From Brevibacillus gelatini (GTDB lineage: Bacteria > Bacillota > Bacilli > Brevibacillales > Brevibacillaceae): a stretch of DNA of 64,000 nt. The position numbers and the translations under genes were made by a program. Below, piece by piece: positions 48,691 through 56,724 of this stretch (position 1 is the stretch's first letter; every line of letters starts with the position of its first letter). A model generated the notes under the pieces. The model was not told the DNA's origin, did no database searches, and worked only from the letters and a program-made list of their open reading frames with translations. The stretch is from positions 62,001 to 126,000 of the forward strand of contig NZ_RHHS01000008.1 of the NCBI RefSeq assembly GCF_003710935.1, read 5' to 3'.

Positions 48691-49444
48691 CTGGCAAGTT
48701 GCTTGCGATATGCGTCGGCTGCACTGCGTGACGGGCAGCTTCTTCCCGCGTCGAATAGCCTGTCAGGACGAGCAGGCTGTCCAGGCCGCTGTTTGCCCCG
48801 GCTTCAATGTCAGTGTACAAGTTGTCACCGACGATCAACGTCTCAGACGCTTCCGTGCCAAGAACGGAAAGCGCATAGCGTACGATGATCGGCTCCGGCT
48901 TGCCGATGACGATTGGCTTTGTGGCCGATGCGACTGAAACGGCGGCAACGAGCGAGCCGTTTCCTGGAAACAGTCCGTTGTCTGTCGGCAGCGCGGCATC
49001 TGCATTGGTCGCGATAAAAGTAGCACCTGCGCGGATGGCGCGAGTGGCAATCGCCAGCTTTTCGTATGTGAAGGCACGGTCGATACCGACAATGACGTAG
49101 GCAGGATTGTCTGTTGTCAGCCTGAAGCCTGCCGCTTCCAGTTGTGACAGCAAGCCTTCCTCGCCAATCGCATACACGCTTGCCCCGGAAGGCGCCTTCT
49201 CTTTCAAATATTCAACCGTTGCCATACTGGTTGTATATACATCCTGTGCAGTTGCCTCAACTCCCATCCCGCTCAGTCGCGCTGCCACGCGCTCGGCCGA
49301 TGCGGACGAATTGTTGGTCAAAAACAGGTACGGAATGCCGTTCGCTTTCAGGTAGCGGACAAATTCGGCAGCGCCGGGGATCGGCTCATTGCCGCGATAA
49401 ATGGTTCCATCCAGATCAATCAGATAGCCTTTGTATGGTTTCAT
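48665..49444 (-). CDS. yutF: HAD-superfamily phosphatase YutF (NagD type)
   Basis: A 259-residue HAD phosphatase of the NagD / p-nitrophenylphosphatase-like group. Motif I is LIDLDGTIYRG, motif II LTNNSS, motif III GKPEP with Lys, and motif IV VGDNLYTDIEAG. It acts on small phosphorylated metabolites in the cytoplasm. Its last six codons overlap the yutG 3' repeat on the opposite strand, showing that yutG and yutF were convergent and overlapping before the toxin island arrived. GGAGGAG precedes the ATG. Confidence 0.9.
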   Translation of the reverse strand: MKPYKGYLIDLDGTIYRGNEPIPGAAEFVRYLKANGIPYLFLTNNSSASAERVAARLSGMGVEATAQDVYTTSMATVEYLKEKAPSGASVYAIGEEGLLSQLEAAGFRLTTDNPAYVIVGIDRAFTYEKLAIATRAIRAGATFIATNADAALPTDNGLFPGNGSLVAAVSVASATKPIVIGKPEPIIVRYALSVLGTEASETLIVGDNLYTDIEAGANSGLDSLLVLTGYSTREEAARHAVQPTHIASNLPEWQLRLPL

Positions 49445-49562
49445 GTTGCTTCTCCTCCGTCCAGTTTGCTCTATCTCTATTTATTGCTAAAACTTCTGGC
49501 CTTCCCTTACAATACTCGCTTTTTCCCCATTTGACGAGCTGCCTGCCTGCTTTTTACCCGCC

Positions 49563-49603
49563 AAAAAAGGCAGGAAAACGGCTCTGCCACTTCCCTGCCT
49601 TCG
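49563..49603 (-). terminator. terminator of the 49609 gene
   Basis: AGGCAGG / CCTGCCT stem with TTTTTT on the minus strand. Confidence 0.75.
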
Positions 49604-49608
49604 TCTTG

Positions 49609-50679
49609 CTATTTTGCTTTTTTCCACTGCTCGATGATCTTTTTGCTCCATGCTTTTACCTGCTCGCCAGATAGCACCTCGACCAGTTCAGCTTGCGGGG
49701 TTAGAGCATCGTGGACCGGGACGCAAAAAGATAAATCCCATGAGCGCTGGGCAAATAAGCTTGGGCCGAGCAGAACGATCGCTTTTTCTTCCACCCGCGG
49801 GATGCGCTGCGGCGTGTCTTCGCCGAACAACCAATGCGAAAACGCCCCTTGCTTGGTTAAAAAGCCGTTCTCATCGAGAGCACCCCCACTGTAGAACCCG
49901 AACAGAGCCGAATCGCAAGCATTCTCTGTATCCGGGTATTCCACCCCGGTAGCCGCCTTGACGGCCACTTCGTTGCGCGGCATCGAGGCAAACGGCTCCT
50001 GCGACTGAAACTGCTGGATAAACACATCTTGCAGCAGCGTAAACAGATGAAAGTTGTTTTGCACCATTGACAGTCGCAACCTGATTCCCGTTGATGTTTC
50101 CGGGTGCAAGGCCACGACCTCCAGATCATCTGCGCTGCCCAGCACGACGTTCACATAATGCAGATTGTCAACCTGTTCCTCAAGCTCCTCGATCAGTCGG
50201 CACAGTTGCTGATTTTGTCTCATCTCGATTCTCGCATGCTTATCGCGGCAAATCATCGTCATCGTCGCCAAAACCACAAAGTCCGACGTCACCTGTGCCT
50301 TGACCGTATCCGGCGCTTTCTCGAACCTGTCCGCCAGTGGCAACGCGGCGTCCTGTTGAAAATACGCTTCCAACAGTTGCAGGTGGCGCTCCAGTTGGCG
50401 AACGACCGCCCCGACGATCACGGCCGGGTCGCCACCATTTTCAACCAAAGTCCCGGCGATAATGCAGGCCAGTCCTTTTTTATATGTATCCGCTTCCTCG
50501 TCCAAAAAATTCGCGATCAACCTCAACAAGTCGTCGATCTGCTCAGGATGTGCCTTGGCGTGCAGAAACAGCTCGCGAATGGACGAATCTTGGAATGCGC
50601 TCGCATCCGCCTTTAATTCTTCCAGCTGCTGCACATCTTGTTGCAAAAACGCCAAAAACGGCTGTAGTACCTCTTCCAT
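49609..50679 (-). CDS. large cytoplasmic protein, unknown
   Basis: A 356-residue soluble protein. The first 200 residues are helical (VLQPFLAFLQQDVQQLEELK; CRLIEELEEQVDNLHYVNVV), and the rest mixed, ending in KAWSKKIIEQWKKAK. No motif or family recognised. ATG at 50679 is preferred over GTG at 50685 on spacing from GAGGAG. Single gene with its own terminator. Confidence 0.6.
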   Translation of the reverse strand: MEEVLQPFLAFLQQDVQQLEELKADASAFQDSSIRELFLHAKAHPEQIDDLLRLIANFLDEEADTYKKGLACIIAGTLVENGGDPAVIVGAVVRQLERHLQLLEAYFQQDAALPLADRFEKAPDTVKAQVTSDFVVLATMTMICRDKHARIEMRQNQQLCRLIEELEEQVDNLHYVNVVLGSADDLEVVALHPETSTGIRLRLSMVQNNFHLFTLLQDVFIQQFQSQEPFASMPRNEVAVKAATGVEYPDTENACDSALFGFYSGGALDENGFLTKQGAFSHWLFGEDTPQRIPRVEEKAIVLLGPSLFAQRSWDLSFCVPVHDALTPQAELVEVLSGEQVKAWSKKIIEQWKKAK

Positions 50680-50817
50680 CCCCACTCACTCTCCTCTTTT
50701 TTCCTCTACATTTAAAAATTAGACAGTTACCGAAAAAATCCTGTAACTGGCAAAACAGCTTGGACCAAGCGAAAGCGATGCCACTGCACCCTGCCCGAAA
50801 CCTGTTTTTCCCCAGCA

Positions 50818-50855
50818 AAAAAGCCACCCTGCACCAAACCGCACAAAGTGGCTGT
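50818..50855 (-). terminator. terminator of the 50870 regulator gene
   Basis: AGCCAC / GTGGCT stem with TTTTTT on the minus strand. Confidence 0.7.
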
Positions 50856-50869
50856 CATTGACACTGTTT

Positions 50870-51496
50870 TTACACTTTTTTGATTTCAAACACGCACTTG
50901 TCTCCGCCTTTTGCCATGCAGGAGGTTTGCTCCACATCGGCTTTCAGCACCCGGCGAAACAGCGACAGTTCACAAGTGCAGGCCTGATTGAACTCACGCG
51001 CTACCTGGGCAATGGGACAGTTGAACTCCCGAATCCGGTACGTGTTTCCATCCGCATCGGCTTCCCACTCGACCATGTAGCCTTTTTCGTTTTGCAGTTC
51101 GGCAAGCTTGGCCACGCGGTCACGCAAGTCTCCTTGCATATGGGCGCGATACGTTTCCTCCAGGCGATTTTCGCGGCGGCGGAACAGCATTTCGACTTTT
51201 CCCGGCCCGTCCATTTCCTTCAAGTCTTGCAAAAAGTCGAGCGTTAAATGTGAATAATTGCGCGGAAACAGCTCGTCTGCTTCCTGCGACAAGGAATATA
51301 CGTTGGTTGGTCGACCCATCGCTTGTCTCACAAGCGTGGACTTAATCAGATTGTCTCTCTCCAGGGTGTTCAGATGGCGTCTGACCGCCATTTCTGTAAT
51401 ACCAAGATCGACGGCCATGTCGCTGACAGAGAGTGAGCCTTTTACCTTGAGCATGTGCAGGATTTGGTCACGAGTGGACGTCCCCTCGTTTGTCAT
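50870..51496 (-). CDS. SufR-like winged-helix regulator with Cys-rich C-terminus
   Basis: A 208-residue regulator. Residues 8-65 form a DeoR/ArsR-type winged helix (LKVKGSLSVSDMAVDLGITE, then MAVRRHLNTLERDNLIKS). The C-terminal half holds Cys residues in FNCPIAQVAREFNQACTCEL and TSCMAKGGDKCVFEI, as in SufR-type Fe-S repressors and V4R-like ligand domains. An Fe-S or redox-sensing repressor is likely; target genes are unknown but Fe-S genes lie in this region. ATG at 51496 follows AAAGGACGG. Confidence 0.8.
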   Translation of the reverse strand: MTNEGTSTRDQILHMLKVKGSLSVSDMAVDLGITEMAVRRHLNTLERDNLIKSTLVRQAMGRPTNVYSLSQEADELFPRNYSHLTLDFLQDLKEMDGPGKVEMLFRRRENRLEETYRAHMQGDLRDRVAKLAELQNEKGYMVEWEADADGNTYRIREFNCPIAQVAREFNQACTCELSLFRRVLKADVEQTSCMAKGGDKCVFEIKKV

Positions 51497-51590
51497 ACGT
51501 ATCACCGTCCTTTCTACCTATTGTAGCGGATCGGCACGCTTTAGTAAACAAACGAAAGTGTTTTGTATAAAAAATCCGCTTCTCCATTCT

Positions 51591-52025
51591 CTAAAACAAT
51601 TCTTTCTCCAAAAACGCACGCACATGCGGATCAAACTGCCGCATCGTGTCCACTGATTCATTCACGAGCGCAAACATTTCTTCCGCCGGAACGTTCGTAT
51701 AGTCAATGACCAGATGCTTGCGGAACTCGACCACGCGAGTCAGAATCGCCGCCTGCTCATCGGTAACGACTTGTTCATCGCGCAAAATTTCTACAATATC
51801 GCTGTAGCTGCCGGGGTCGCGCATGATAAAGCCGTCGATCAGCGCATTTCCGACATCGACAATTCCTTCGATGGACAAGTGCAGGGCTCGCTCCATCGCT
51901 GCAACAGCCACTTCGTCGGCCAAAACCGCTTCGGCTCCCCGTTCCCGGAGCTCGTCCAACAGATCAAGCATGCGAGACATATAGGCCAATACTTGGTCAA
52001 TTCGCTTTGTATTCACGTCGTACAT
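51591..52025 (-). CDS. yutE: HepT-like DUF86 protein YutE
   Basis: A 144-residue all-helical protein of the DUF86/HepT-like family. The nuclease-like signature is near the end of the core: VVEFRKHLVIDY, an RX4-6HXY-type motif in altered form. HepT proteins are toxins of HepT-MntA pairs, but no nucleotidyltransferase antitoxin gene is adjacent; yutE orthologues of Bacilli also stand without one, so a housekeeping role is more likely. AAGGAGA precedes the ATG. Confidence 0.85.
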   Translation of the reverse strand: MYDVNTKRIDQVLAYMSRMLDLLDELRERGAEAVLADEVAVAAMERALHLSIEGIVDVGNALIDGFIMRDPGSYSDIVEILRDEQVVTDEQAAILTRVVEFRKHLVIDYTNVPAEEMFALVNESVDTMRQFDPHVRAFLEKELF

Positions 52026-52035
52026 GAGATTCTCC

Positions 52036-52143
52036 TTATTTTCGCTTTTTCGCTTTTCGTTTTGCATAATAGGTAGTAAACACAAACGTCAGCACCAGGA
52101 CGAGAAGGACCAATTCCCCTTCCTGCAAATAGGAATTGCTCAC
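52036..52143 (-). CDS. 35-residue single-span membrane protein
   Basis: GTG at 52143 follows AAAGAGGTGAAA, and the frame ends TAA at 52036. The peptide MSNSYLQEGELVLLVLVLTF then VFTTYYAKRKAKKRK has one membrane helix and a strongly basic tail, an N-out/C-in anchor. It lies 10 bases upstream of yutE on the same strand and is probably co-transcribed. Function unknown. Confidence 0.6.
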   Translation of the reverse strand: MSNSYLQEGELVLLVLVLTFVFTTYYAKRKAKKRK

Positions 52144-52266
52144 GGCTTTCACCTCTTTTCCTCCAAACAGTATACCAAATTTGTCCCGGCTGTCACGAAT
52201 CAGCTTGTACTTTATGTTACAATGATGGGGTGAATTTTTGCCGGCATACAAGGGAGGAACACAACT

Positions 52267-53241
52267 GTGGAACGCGAACTGGCATTGGAAATCGTGCGGG
52301 TGACAGAAATGGCTGCCCTCGCCTCGTCGCACTGGATGGGACGGGGAAAGAAAAATGAAGCGGACGAAGCAGCGACGAGCGCCATGCGCGCCATGTTTGA
52401 CACGATCAATATGAGAGGAACCGTCGTCATTGGCGAAGGCGAGCTGGACGAAGCTCCGATGCTGTACATTGGCGAAAAACTCGGCCACCCGGATGCGGTC
52501 GGCCCGGAGGTAGATGTCGCCGTAGACCCGCTGGAGGGAACGACGATCGTTGCCAAGGGGCACAACAATGCCATGTCGGTGATCGCTGTCGGTGACCGTG
52601 GAACTTTGCTGCACGCCCCCGACATGTACATGATGAAGATGGCGGTGGGCAAGCGGGCTGCGGGAAAAATCAGCCTTTTTGATTCCGTGGACAAAATGAT
52701 CGAAGTCGTAGCAAAAGCGAACAACAAGCGTGTTCAGGATGTGACCGTCATCATCCAGGAGCGGGAGCGGCATCAGCACATCATCGACACCGTTCGGGAA
52801 AAAGGCGCACGCGTCAAGCTGTTCGGCGATGGCGATGTCGGCGCAGCGATTGCCGCTTGTCTGCCGCATACCGGGATTGACCTGTTTCTCGGAATCGGCG
52901 GCGCACCGGAAGGCGTCATCAGCGCAGCAGCGATCAAATGTCTCGGCGGCGACATGCAGGCGATGCTCAAGCCGCAAAACGACAGCGAGCGGGAGCGCTG
53001 CATCAAGATGGGGCTTGCCAATCCGGAGCAGTTGCTGACGTTGCACGATATGGTAAAAGGAGACGACGCCATCTTCGCGGCAACTGGCGTATCGGACGGC
53101 GAACTGCTGCAGGGTGTCCGTTATTTGGGCGACGACATGGTGGAGACGCACTCCATCGTCATGCGCGCCCAGACGAAAACGATCCGTTTTATCCGCGCTT
53201 TGCACAATATCGAGCACAAACCAAATCTGTCATGGAAGTAG
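52267..53241 (+). CDS. glpX: class II fructose-1,6-bisphosphatase
   Basis: A 324-residue GlpX-type enzyme for gluconeogenesis. Metal and substrate motifs visible: [31 protein letters not shown] and [23 protein letters not shown] at 52267 follows AGGGAGGAA. It forms a two-gene unit with the DUF3055 gene 12 bases downstream. Confidence 0.95.
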   Translation: MERELALEIVRVTEMAALASSHWMGRGKKNEADEAATSAMRAMFDTINMRGTVVIGEGELDEAPMLYIGEKLGHPDAVGPEVDVAVDPLEGTTIVAKGHNNAMSVIAVGDRGTLLHAPDMYMMKMAVGKRAAGKISLFDSVDKMIEVVAKANNKRVQDVTVIIQERERHQHIIDTVREKGARVKLFGDGDVGAAIAACLPHTGIDLFLGIGGAPEGVISAAAIKCLGGDMQAMLKPQNDSERERCIKMGLANPEQLLTLHDMVKGDDAIFAATGVSDGELLQGVRYLGDDMVETHSIVMRAQTKTIRFIRALHNIEHKPNLSWK

Positions 53242-53253
53242 AGGGGCGTATTT

Positions 53254-53523
53254 ATGGCGAATGACTTGTTTTACTTGTACGACGAATCGGAGGACACCAA
53301 GACGCGCTTTGTCAGCTTCATGGGCGAATCCACCCGGTTTGATCTGGCCATCACGACGACCAGCCGTTTTTACGGCAAAAAGCTCGTCATCAACATCCAA
53401 AACGGCCGCTCTGCCATTATCGGCGAAGACGACCTGCGAGAAGAAGGCTATCTCGAATTTGCCTTCAACCTGAGCGAAGCAGAAGCAGAAGAACTGAAAA
53501 CCTTTTTGGAAACCGTGATTTGA
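53254..53523 (+). CDS. DUF3055 family small protein
   Basis: An 89-residue protein with alternating strands (FDLAITTTSRFYGKKLVINI; RSAIIGEDDLREEGYLEFAF) and a helical end. It matches DUF3055 (SAV0927-like) proteins of unknown function. Downstream of glpX in one operon, closed by a strong terminator. Confidence 0.8.
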   Translation: MANDLFYLYDESEDTKTRFVSFMGESTRFDLAITTTSRFYGKKLVINIQNGRSAIIGEDDLREEGYLEFAFNLSEAEAEELKTFLETVI

Positions 53524-53548
53524 CGTTTGCCTTTCACCTGTCTTCGCC

Positions 53549-53588
53549 CATCCCGAAACGAGCCTGTTCGGGATGGGCTTTTTGTGCC
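53549..53588 (+). terminator. terminator of the glpX operon
   Basis: GCCCATCCCGAA / TTCGGGATGGGC, a 12-bp perfect stem followed by TTTTTG. Confidence 0.92.
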
Positions 53589-53676
53589 CAAATCCAGGCG
53601 GACAACTCTCCATACAGGCGAATGCCTCGTATACTGCTACTGCACATACAGACAACGAGAGGAGTGCAGTCGCATC

Positions 53677-53922
53677 ATGCAATCTTATCAAGACGAAAAT
53701 CAACAACTGCAGGCTCATCAAGCGGATGACCAATACCAGACGATTCCGGAAGACCAGGCGCATCCCGTCTTCTTTCGCAGAAGGAGAGACGACGTGTTCC
53801 CTATCATCATTCCGCTCCCTTATACCTACTATCCGCCGTATTACTATCCGTACCCGTATCCATACACGTATCCGTACTATCCATATCCGTATCAGCCCTA
53901 TCCGTTTTACGGCGGATATTAA
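53677..53922 (+). CDS. Tyr/Pro-rich coat-like protein
   Basis: An 81-residue protein. The first 40 residues are Gln/Asp-rich (QSYQDENQQLQAHQADDQYQ); after RRRRDDVFP the rest is almost all Tyr and Pro in PY repeats (YYPPYYYPYPYPYTYP). Such Tyr-rich tails are typical of Bacillota spore-coat or surface proteins that can be cross-linked. GAGAGGAG precedes the ATG. A sporulation role is inferred from composition only. Confidence 0.65.
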   Translation: MQSYQDENQQLQAHQADDQYQTIPEDQAHPVFFRRRRDDVFPIIIPLPYTYYPPYYYPYPYPYTYPYYPYPYQPYPFYGGY

Positions 53923-53940
53923 CCGAACAAGGCTCTACAG

Positions 53941-53974
53941 AAAAACAGCCCCTGCAATCAAGGGCTGTTTTCGT
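53941..53974. terminator. bidirectional terminator
   Basis: AAAAACAGCCC / GGGCTGTTTT stem between the convergent coat-like and yutD genes. Confidence 0.88.
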
Positions 53975-53982
53975 TTGTTTTC

Positions 53983-54621
53983 CTATGTTTCACGCTTGGG
54001 CGTGCTGTGGCTTTGTCCAGTCGGCACTTTGTCGCGCTCGCGATGGGGGCGCATCTGGTTCGGACGCTTCTCCCGCGCAGACGAGTCCTTGCTGTTTTTT
54101 TCCGGTTTGTCTTTGAGAAACTTCGGCTTGTCTGACCGCTCATTGCGCCCGCCGGACCGCTCGTTTGCGCCGCCGTTGTTGCGCTCCTGGCGATCCTGCC
54201 TGTTTTGGCGCGGATGAAAACGACGCCGTTCCTTGCGCTCGACAACCAGTGGCGAATTGTCGCCGCGAGACGAGTCCTGGCGGTAATCGGAAACATTGTC
54301 CGGATTGTCATCCGGGCCTTCCTGCTCGGCACCGGTGCTGCCGGCCGTCGATTTTACCTTGCGCAAGACAAAATACGGACAGCCAAAGTTGCAATACTCG
54401 TGCAGGTACTCATCCAAAGCGGCGATCCGCTGCTCGAACGGTACTTTGCGGTTGGCATCTGTGTAAAATCCCCGCAAACGAAGCTGTCCATAGCCCCAGT
54501 CTCCGACGATGTAATCGTATTTGTCGAGGATATCGCTGTAGCGCTCCCTGAATGCTTCCGGATTCCAGCCGTCGCGATTTTCTTCCATGACTTCATAAGT
54601 ACCGGCTTGCGTGCGAATCAA
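53983..54621 (-). CDS. yutD: YutD family protein with long disordered tail
   Basis: A 212-residue protein. The first ~90 residues are the YutD domain (NRDGWNPEAFRERYSDILDK, DYIVGDWGYGQLRLRGFY, EYCNFGCPYFVLRK). From about residue 95 to the end it is low complexity, rich in Arg, Asn, Asp, Lys, Ser. TTG at 54621 is the start, 7-8 bases after AAGGAGGA; a GTG at 54696 would extend across that site. Function unknown; the basic tail suggests RNA or DNA contact. Confidence 0.85.
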   Translation of the reverse strand: MIRTQAGTYEVMEENRDGWNPEAFRERYSDILDKYDYIVGDWGYGQLRLRGFYTDANRKVPFEQRIAALDEYLHEYCNFGCPYFVLRKVKSTAGSTGAEQEGPDDNPDNVSDYRQDSSRGDNSPLVVERKERRRFHPRQNRQDRQERNNGGANERSGGRNERSDKPKFLKDKPEKNSKDSSAREKRPNQMRPHRERDKVPTGQSHSTPKRET

Positions 54622-54746
54622 GTCCGCTTCCTCCTTACACTTGTATACTTTCGTCCATCTTATCACATTTCCACCAGCAAGAGATAAAATTCCCACGAAA
54701 ACTGCGCAATCCCCCTGGACATTCTATCGGGTAGGGGGTGTTACCA

Positions 54747-55637
54747 TTGAAAAAGACATGGTTGTATCCTGCGATTGCAGGCATTGCTCTCTTGGCATCC
54801 GCTTGTGCGAACAACGCTGCGCCAAACTACACGACTCCGAACCAGACAGCTCCTCACGTCACAAATGTTGATGGGATGCACGGCCGCAACTACGACGGCG
54901 TGCGCAGCTTTGACGGGCTGCACGTACGCAACGGCGCCGGCCTGAACAACTTGCCGGGCGCCGATAATGGCCTGTACCCGAATGGAACGTATCCGCGGAT
55001 GAACGCCAACAGCTACAACGCCTACACCAGTGGCATGCGGCCGTACAACGCCTTTACGGACCACAAGGACGGACTGATGGGCGCGCAGAATGGAATGAAC
55101 CATTCCATTTATCAAAAGCGGGCCTGGAACCGGGCGGGGGCCGGCATCATGCAAACCGGCATGCCGAGAATGGGCTACGCCCAGACTGACCGGGCAAGCA
55201 TGAAGACCGCTGGCGCCCAAAACGTCTACGTAGACCGCGATGCCCTGGCACAAGCAGTCGGCAACGTCACAACGAGCTGCCCTGGAGTTCAGCGTTCTAC
55301 TGTCCTGGTGACGGATGAAGAGATTTTCGTCGGTCTGAACACGCAGGGAGCAGATGCCCGCACAGCCAAAAACCAGGCGAAAATGAATGCGCAGTCGATC
55401 GCGCCACGCTATTACAAGGTGTATGTCACGGACAACCCGAATGACATTCAGGAAATTGCCCGTGTCGCCAGCCGTTCCAGCAACTTGCATACAGCGCGCA
55501 ACGAGGATGCCGCAAGCATCGACGCGCTCATCAAACGCATGGGCGGCGTAACAGACAGCAAGCAAGGAAGCAGCATGAGCGCTCAAAAGAACGCGAATGC
55601 AACCCACAAAGCGAAAATGGGTACAACCAGTCGCTAG
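54747..55637 (+). CDS. yutC: YhcN/YlaJ-type sporulation lipoprotein YutC
   Basis: A 296-residue lipoprotein: signal peptide with lipobox LLASAC, a Gly/Asn/Tyr-rich repeat-like region (about 40-140, with MHGRNYDGVRSFDGLHVRNG), and a C-terminal YhcN/YlaJ domain (DRDALAQAVGNVTTSCPGVQ; TVLVTDEEIFVGLNTQGADA). Such lipoproteins sit in spore inner membranes. TTG at 54747 is chosen on the AGGGGG site. It fills the yutC slot. Confidence 0.85.
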   Translation: MKKTWLYPAIAGIALLASACANNAAPNYTTPNQTAPHVTNVDGMHGRNYDGVRSFDGLHVRNGAGLNNLPGADNGLYPNGTYPRMNANSYNAYTSGMRPYNAFTDHKDGLMGAQNGMNHSIYQKRAWNRAGAGIMQTGMPRMGYAQTDRASMKTAGAQNVYVDRDALAQAVGNVTTSCPGVQRSTVLVTDEEIFVGLNTQGADARTAKNQAKMNAQSIAPRYYKVYVTDNPNDIQEIARVASRSSNLHTARNEDAASIDALIKRMGGVTDSKQGSSMSAQKNANATHKAKMGTTSR

Positions 55638-55659
55638 GCGGATCTCCCCTGTATAGAGA

Positions 55660-55712
55660 AGAACCCCCTTTTTGCAGCGATTCCATTTCGCGTGCAAGGA
55701 GGGGGTTGTTCC
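55660..55712. terminator. bidirectional terminator
   Basis: GAACCCCCTTTTTGCA pairs with TGCAAGGAGGGGGTTG-type sequence between convergent yutC and lipA. Confidence 0.85.
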
Positions 55713-55715
55713 TTT

Positions 55716-56624
55716 TTACTGTGCCTGCACCTGTGGCGAGGCTTCCTTGGCAATCGTTTCCTTCGCGGCATTCGCCTGCTCGTGTGCGTGGTACGAGCTG
55801 CGTACGAGCGGTCCTGCCTCTACGTGGCTGAAACCGCGCTTCATGCCTTCTTCTTTCAGAAAGGCAAATTCGTCCGGATGGTAGTAACGCTCGACCTTCA
55901 GATGCTTTTTCGTTGGCTGCAGGTATTGACCGATCGTCATGATGTTGACATCCACGGATCGCAAATCGTCCATGGTCTCGATCACTTCTTCCAGCGTCTC
56001 GCCCACCCCGATCATCAGGCTGGACTTCGTCGGAATATTCGGCTGGAATTCTTTCGCCTTTTTCAAAAGTTCCAGTGTCCGGTCGTACTTGGCGCGCGCC
56101 CGTACCCGGTCAGACAGGCGGCGAACCGCCTCGATATTGTGATTCAGCACGTCCGGCTTCGCGTCCATCACGAGCTTCAGCGCATCCCAGTTCCCCTGGA
56201 AATCCGGAATCAGCACTTCCACAGAAGCGAACGGCAGACGACGGCGAATCGCCCGGATCGTTTCCGCAAAAATTTGTGCGCCTCCGTCTTTCAGATCGTC
56301 ACGGGCAACGGAGGTTACGACAACGTGCCGCAAACGCATTTGCTCGGCGGCCTCTGCTACGCGTTCCGGTTCGGCAAGATCAAGCTCTGTCGGCAATCCG
56401 GTTTTTACAGCACAAAACCGACAGGCACGGGTACATATATCACCCAAAATCATGAACGTAGCTGTACCACTGGCCCAGCACTCATGAATGTTGGGGCATT
56501 TTGCCTCTTCGCATACGGTATGCAGTGTCTTGCTGCGCATGGTCTGCTTCAGCTCTTTGAAGCTGGCGAGTTCTGGTCCTGAAACAAGGTTGATCTTGAG
56601 CCACTCCGGCTTGCGTTGCGTCAT
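55716..56624 (-). CDS. lipA: lipoyl synthase
   Basis: A 302-residue radical-SAM enzyme that inserts two sulfurs into octanoyl groups of E2/GcvH proteins. Both Fe-S sites are complete: auxiliary Cys38, Cys43, Cys49 ([12 protein letters not shown]) and radical-SAM Cys64, Cys68, Cys71 (CTRACRFC). [15 protein letters not shown] carries the closing Ser motif. ATG at 56624 follows GAGGAG. B. subtilis yutB. It depends on Fe-S carriers such as YutM and YutI. Confidence 0.96.
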   Translation of the reverse strand: MTQRKPEWLKINLVSGPELASFKELKQTMRSKTLHTVCEEAKCPNIHECWASGTATFMILGDICTRACRFCAVKTGLPTELDLAEPERVAEAAEQMRLRHVVVTSVARDDLKDGGAQIFAETIRAIRRRLPFASVEVLIPDFQGNWDALKLVMDAKPDVLNHNIEAVRRLSDRVRARAKYDRTLELLKKAKEFQPNIPTKSSLMIGVGETLEEVIETMDDLRSVDVNIMTIGQYLQPTKKHLKVERYYHPDEFAFLKEEGMKRGFSHVEAGPLVRSSYHAHEQANAAKETIAKEASPQVQAQ

Positions 56625-56724
56625 AGGGCCCACTCCTCATGTATCTTGGTACGAGACATCATTTCATTTTCATTATAGAGGTTGGCTTTGCAAGGGGCAA
56701 CCTCTTTCCCCAGTCAGATAACAA

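Noticed and set aside
51591-52025. YutE as a HepT toxin of a HepT-MntA defence pair
   Set aside because: No nucleotidyltransferase gene adjoins it, the motif is altered, and yutE is a conserved housekeeping neighbour in Bacilli.
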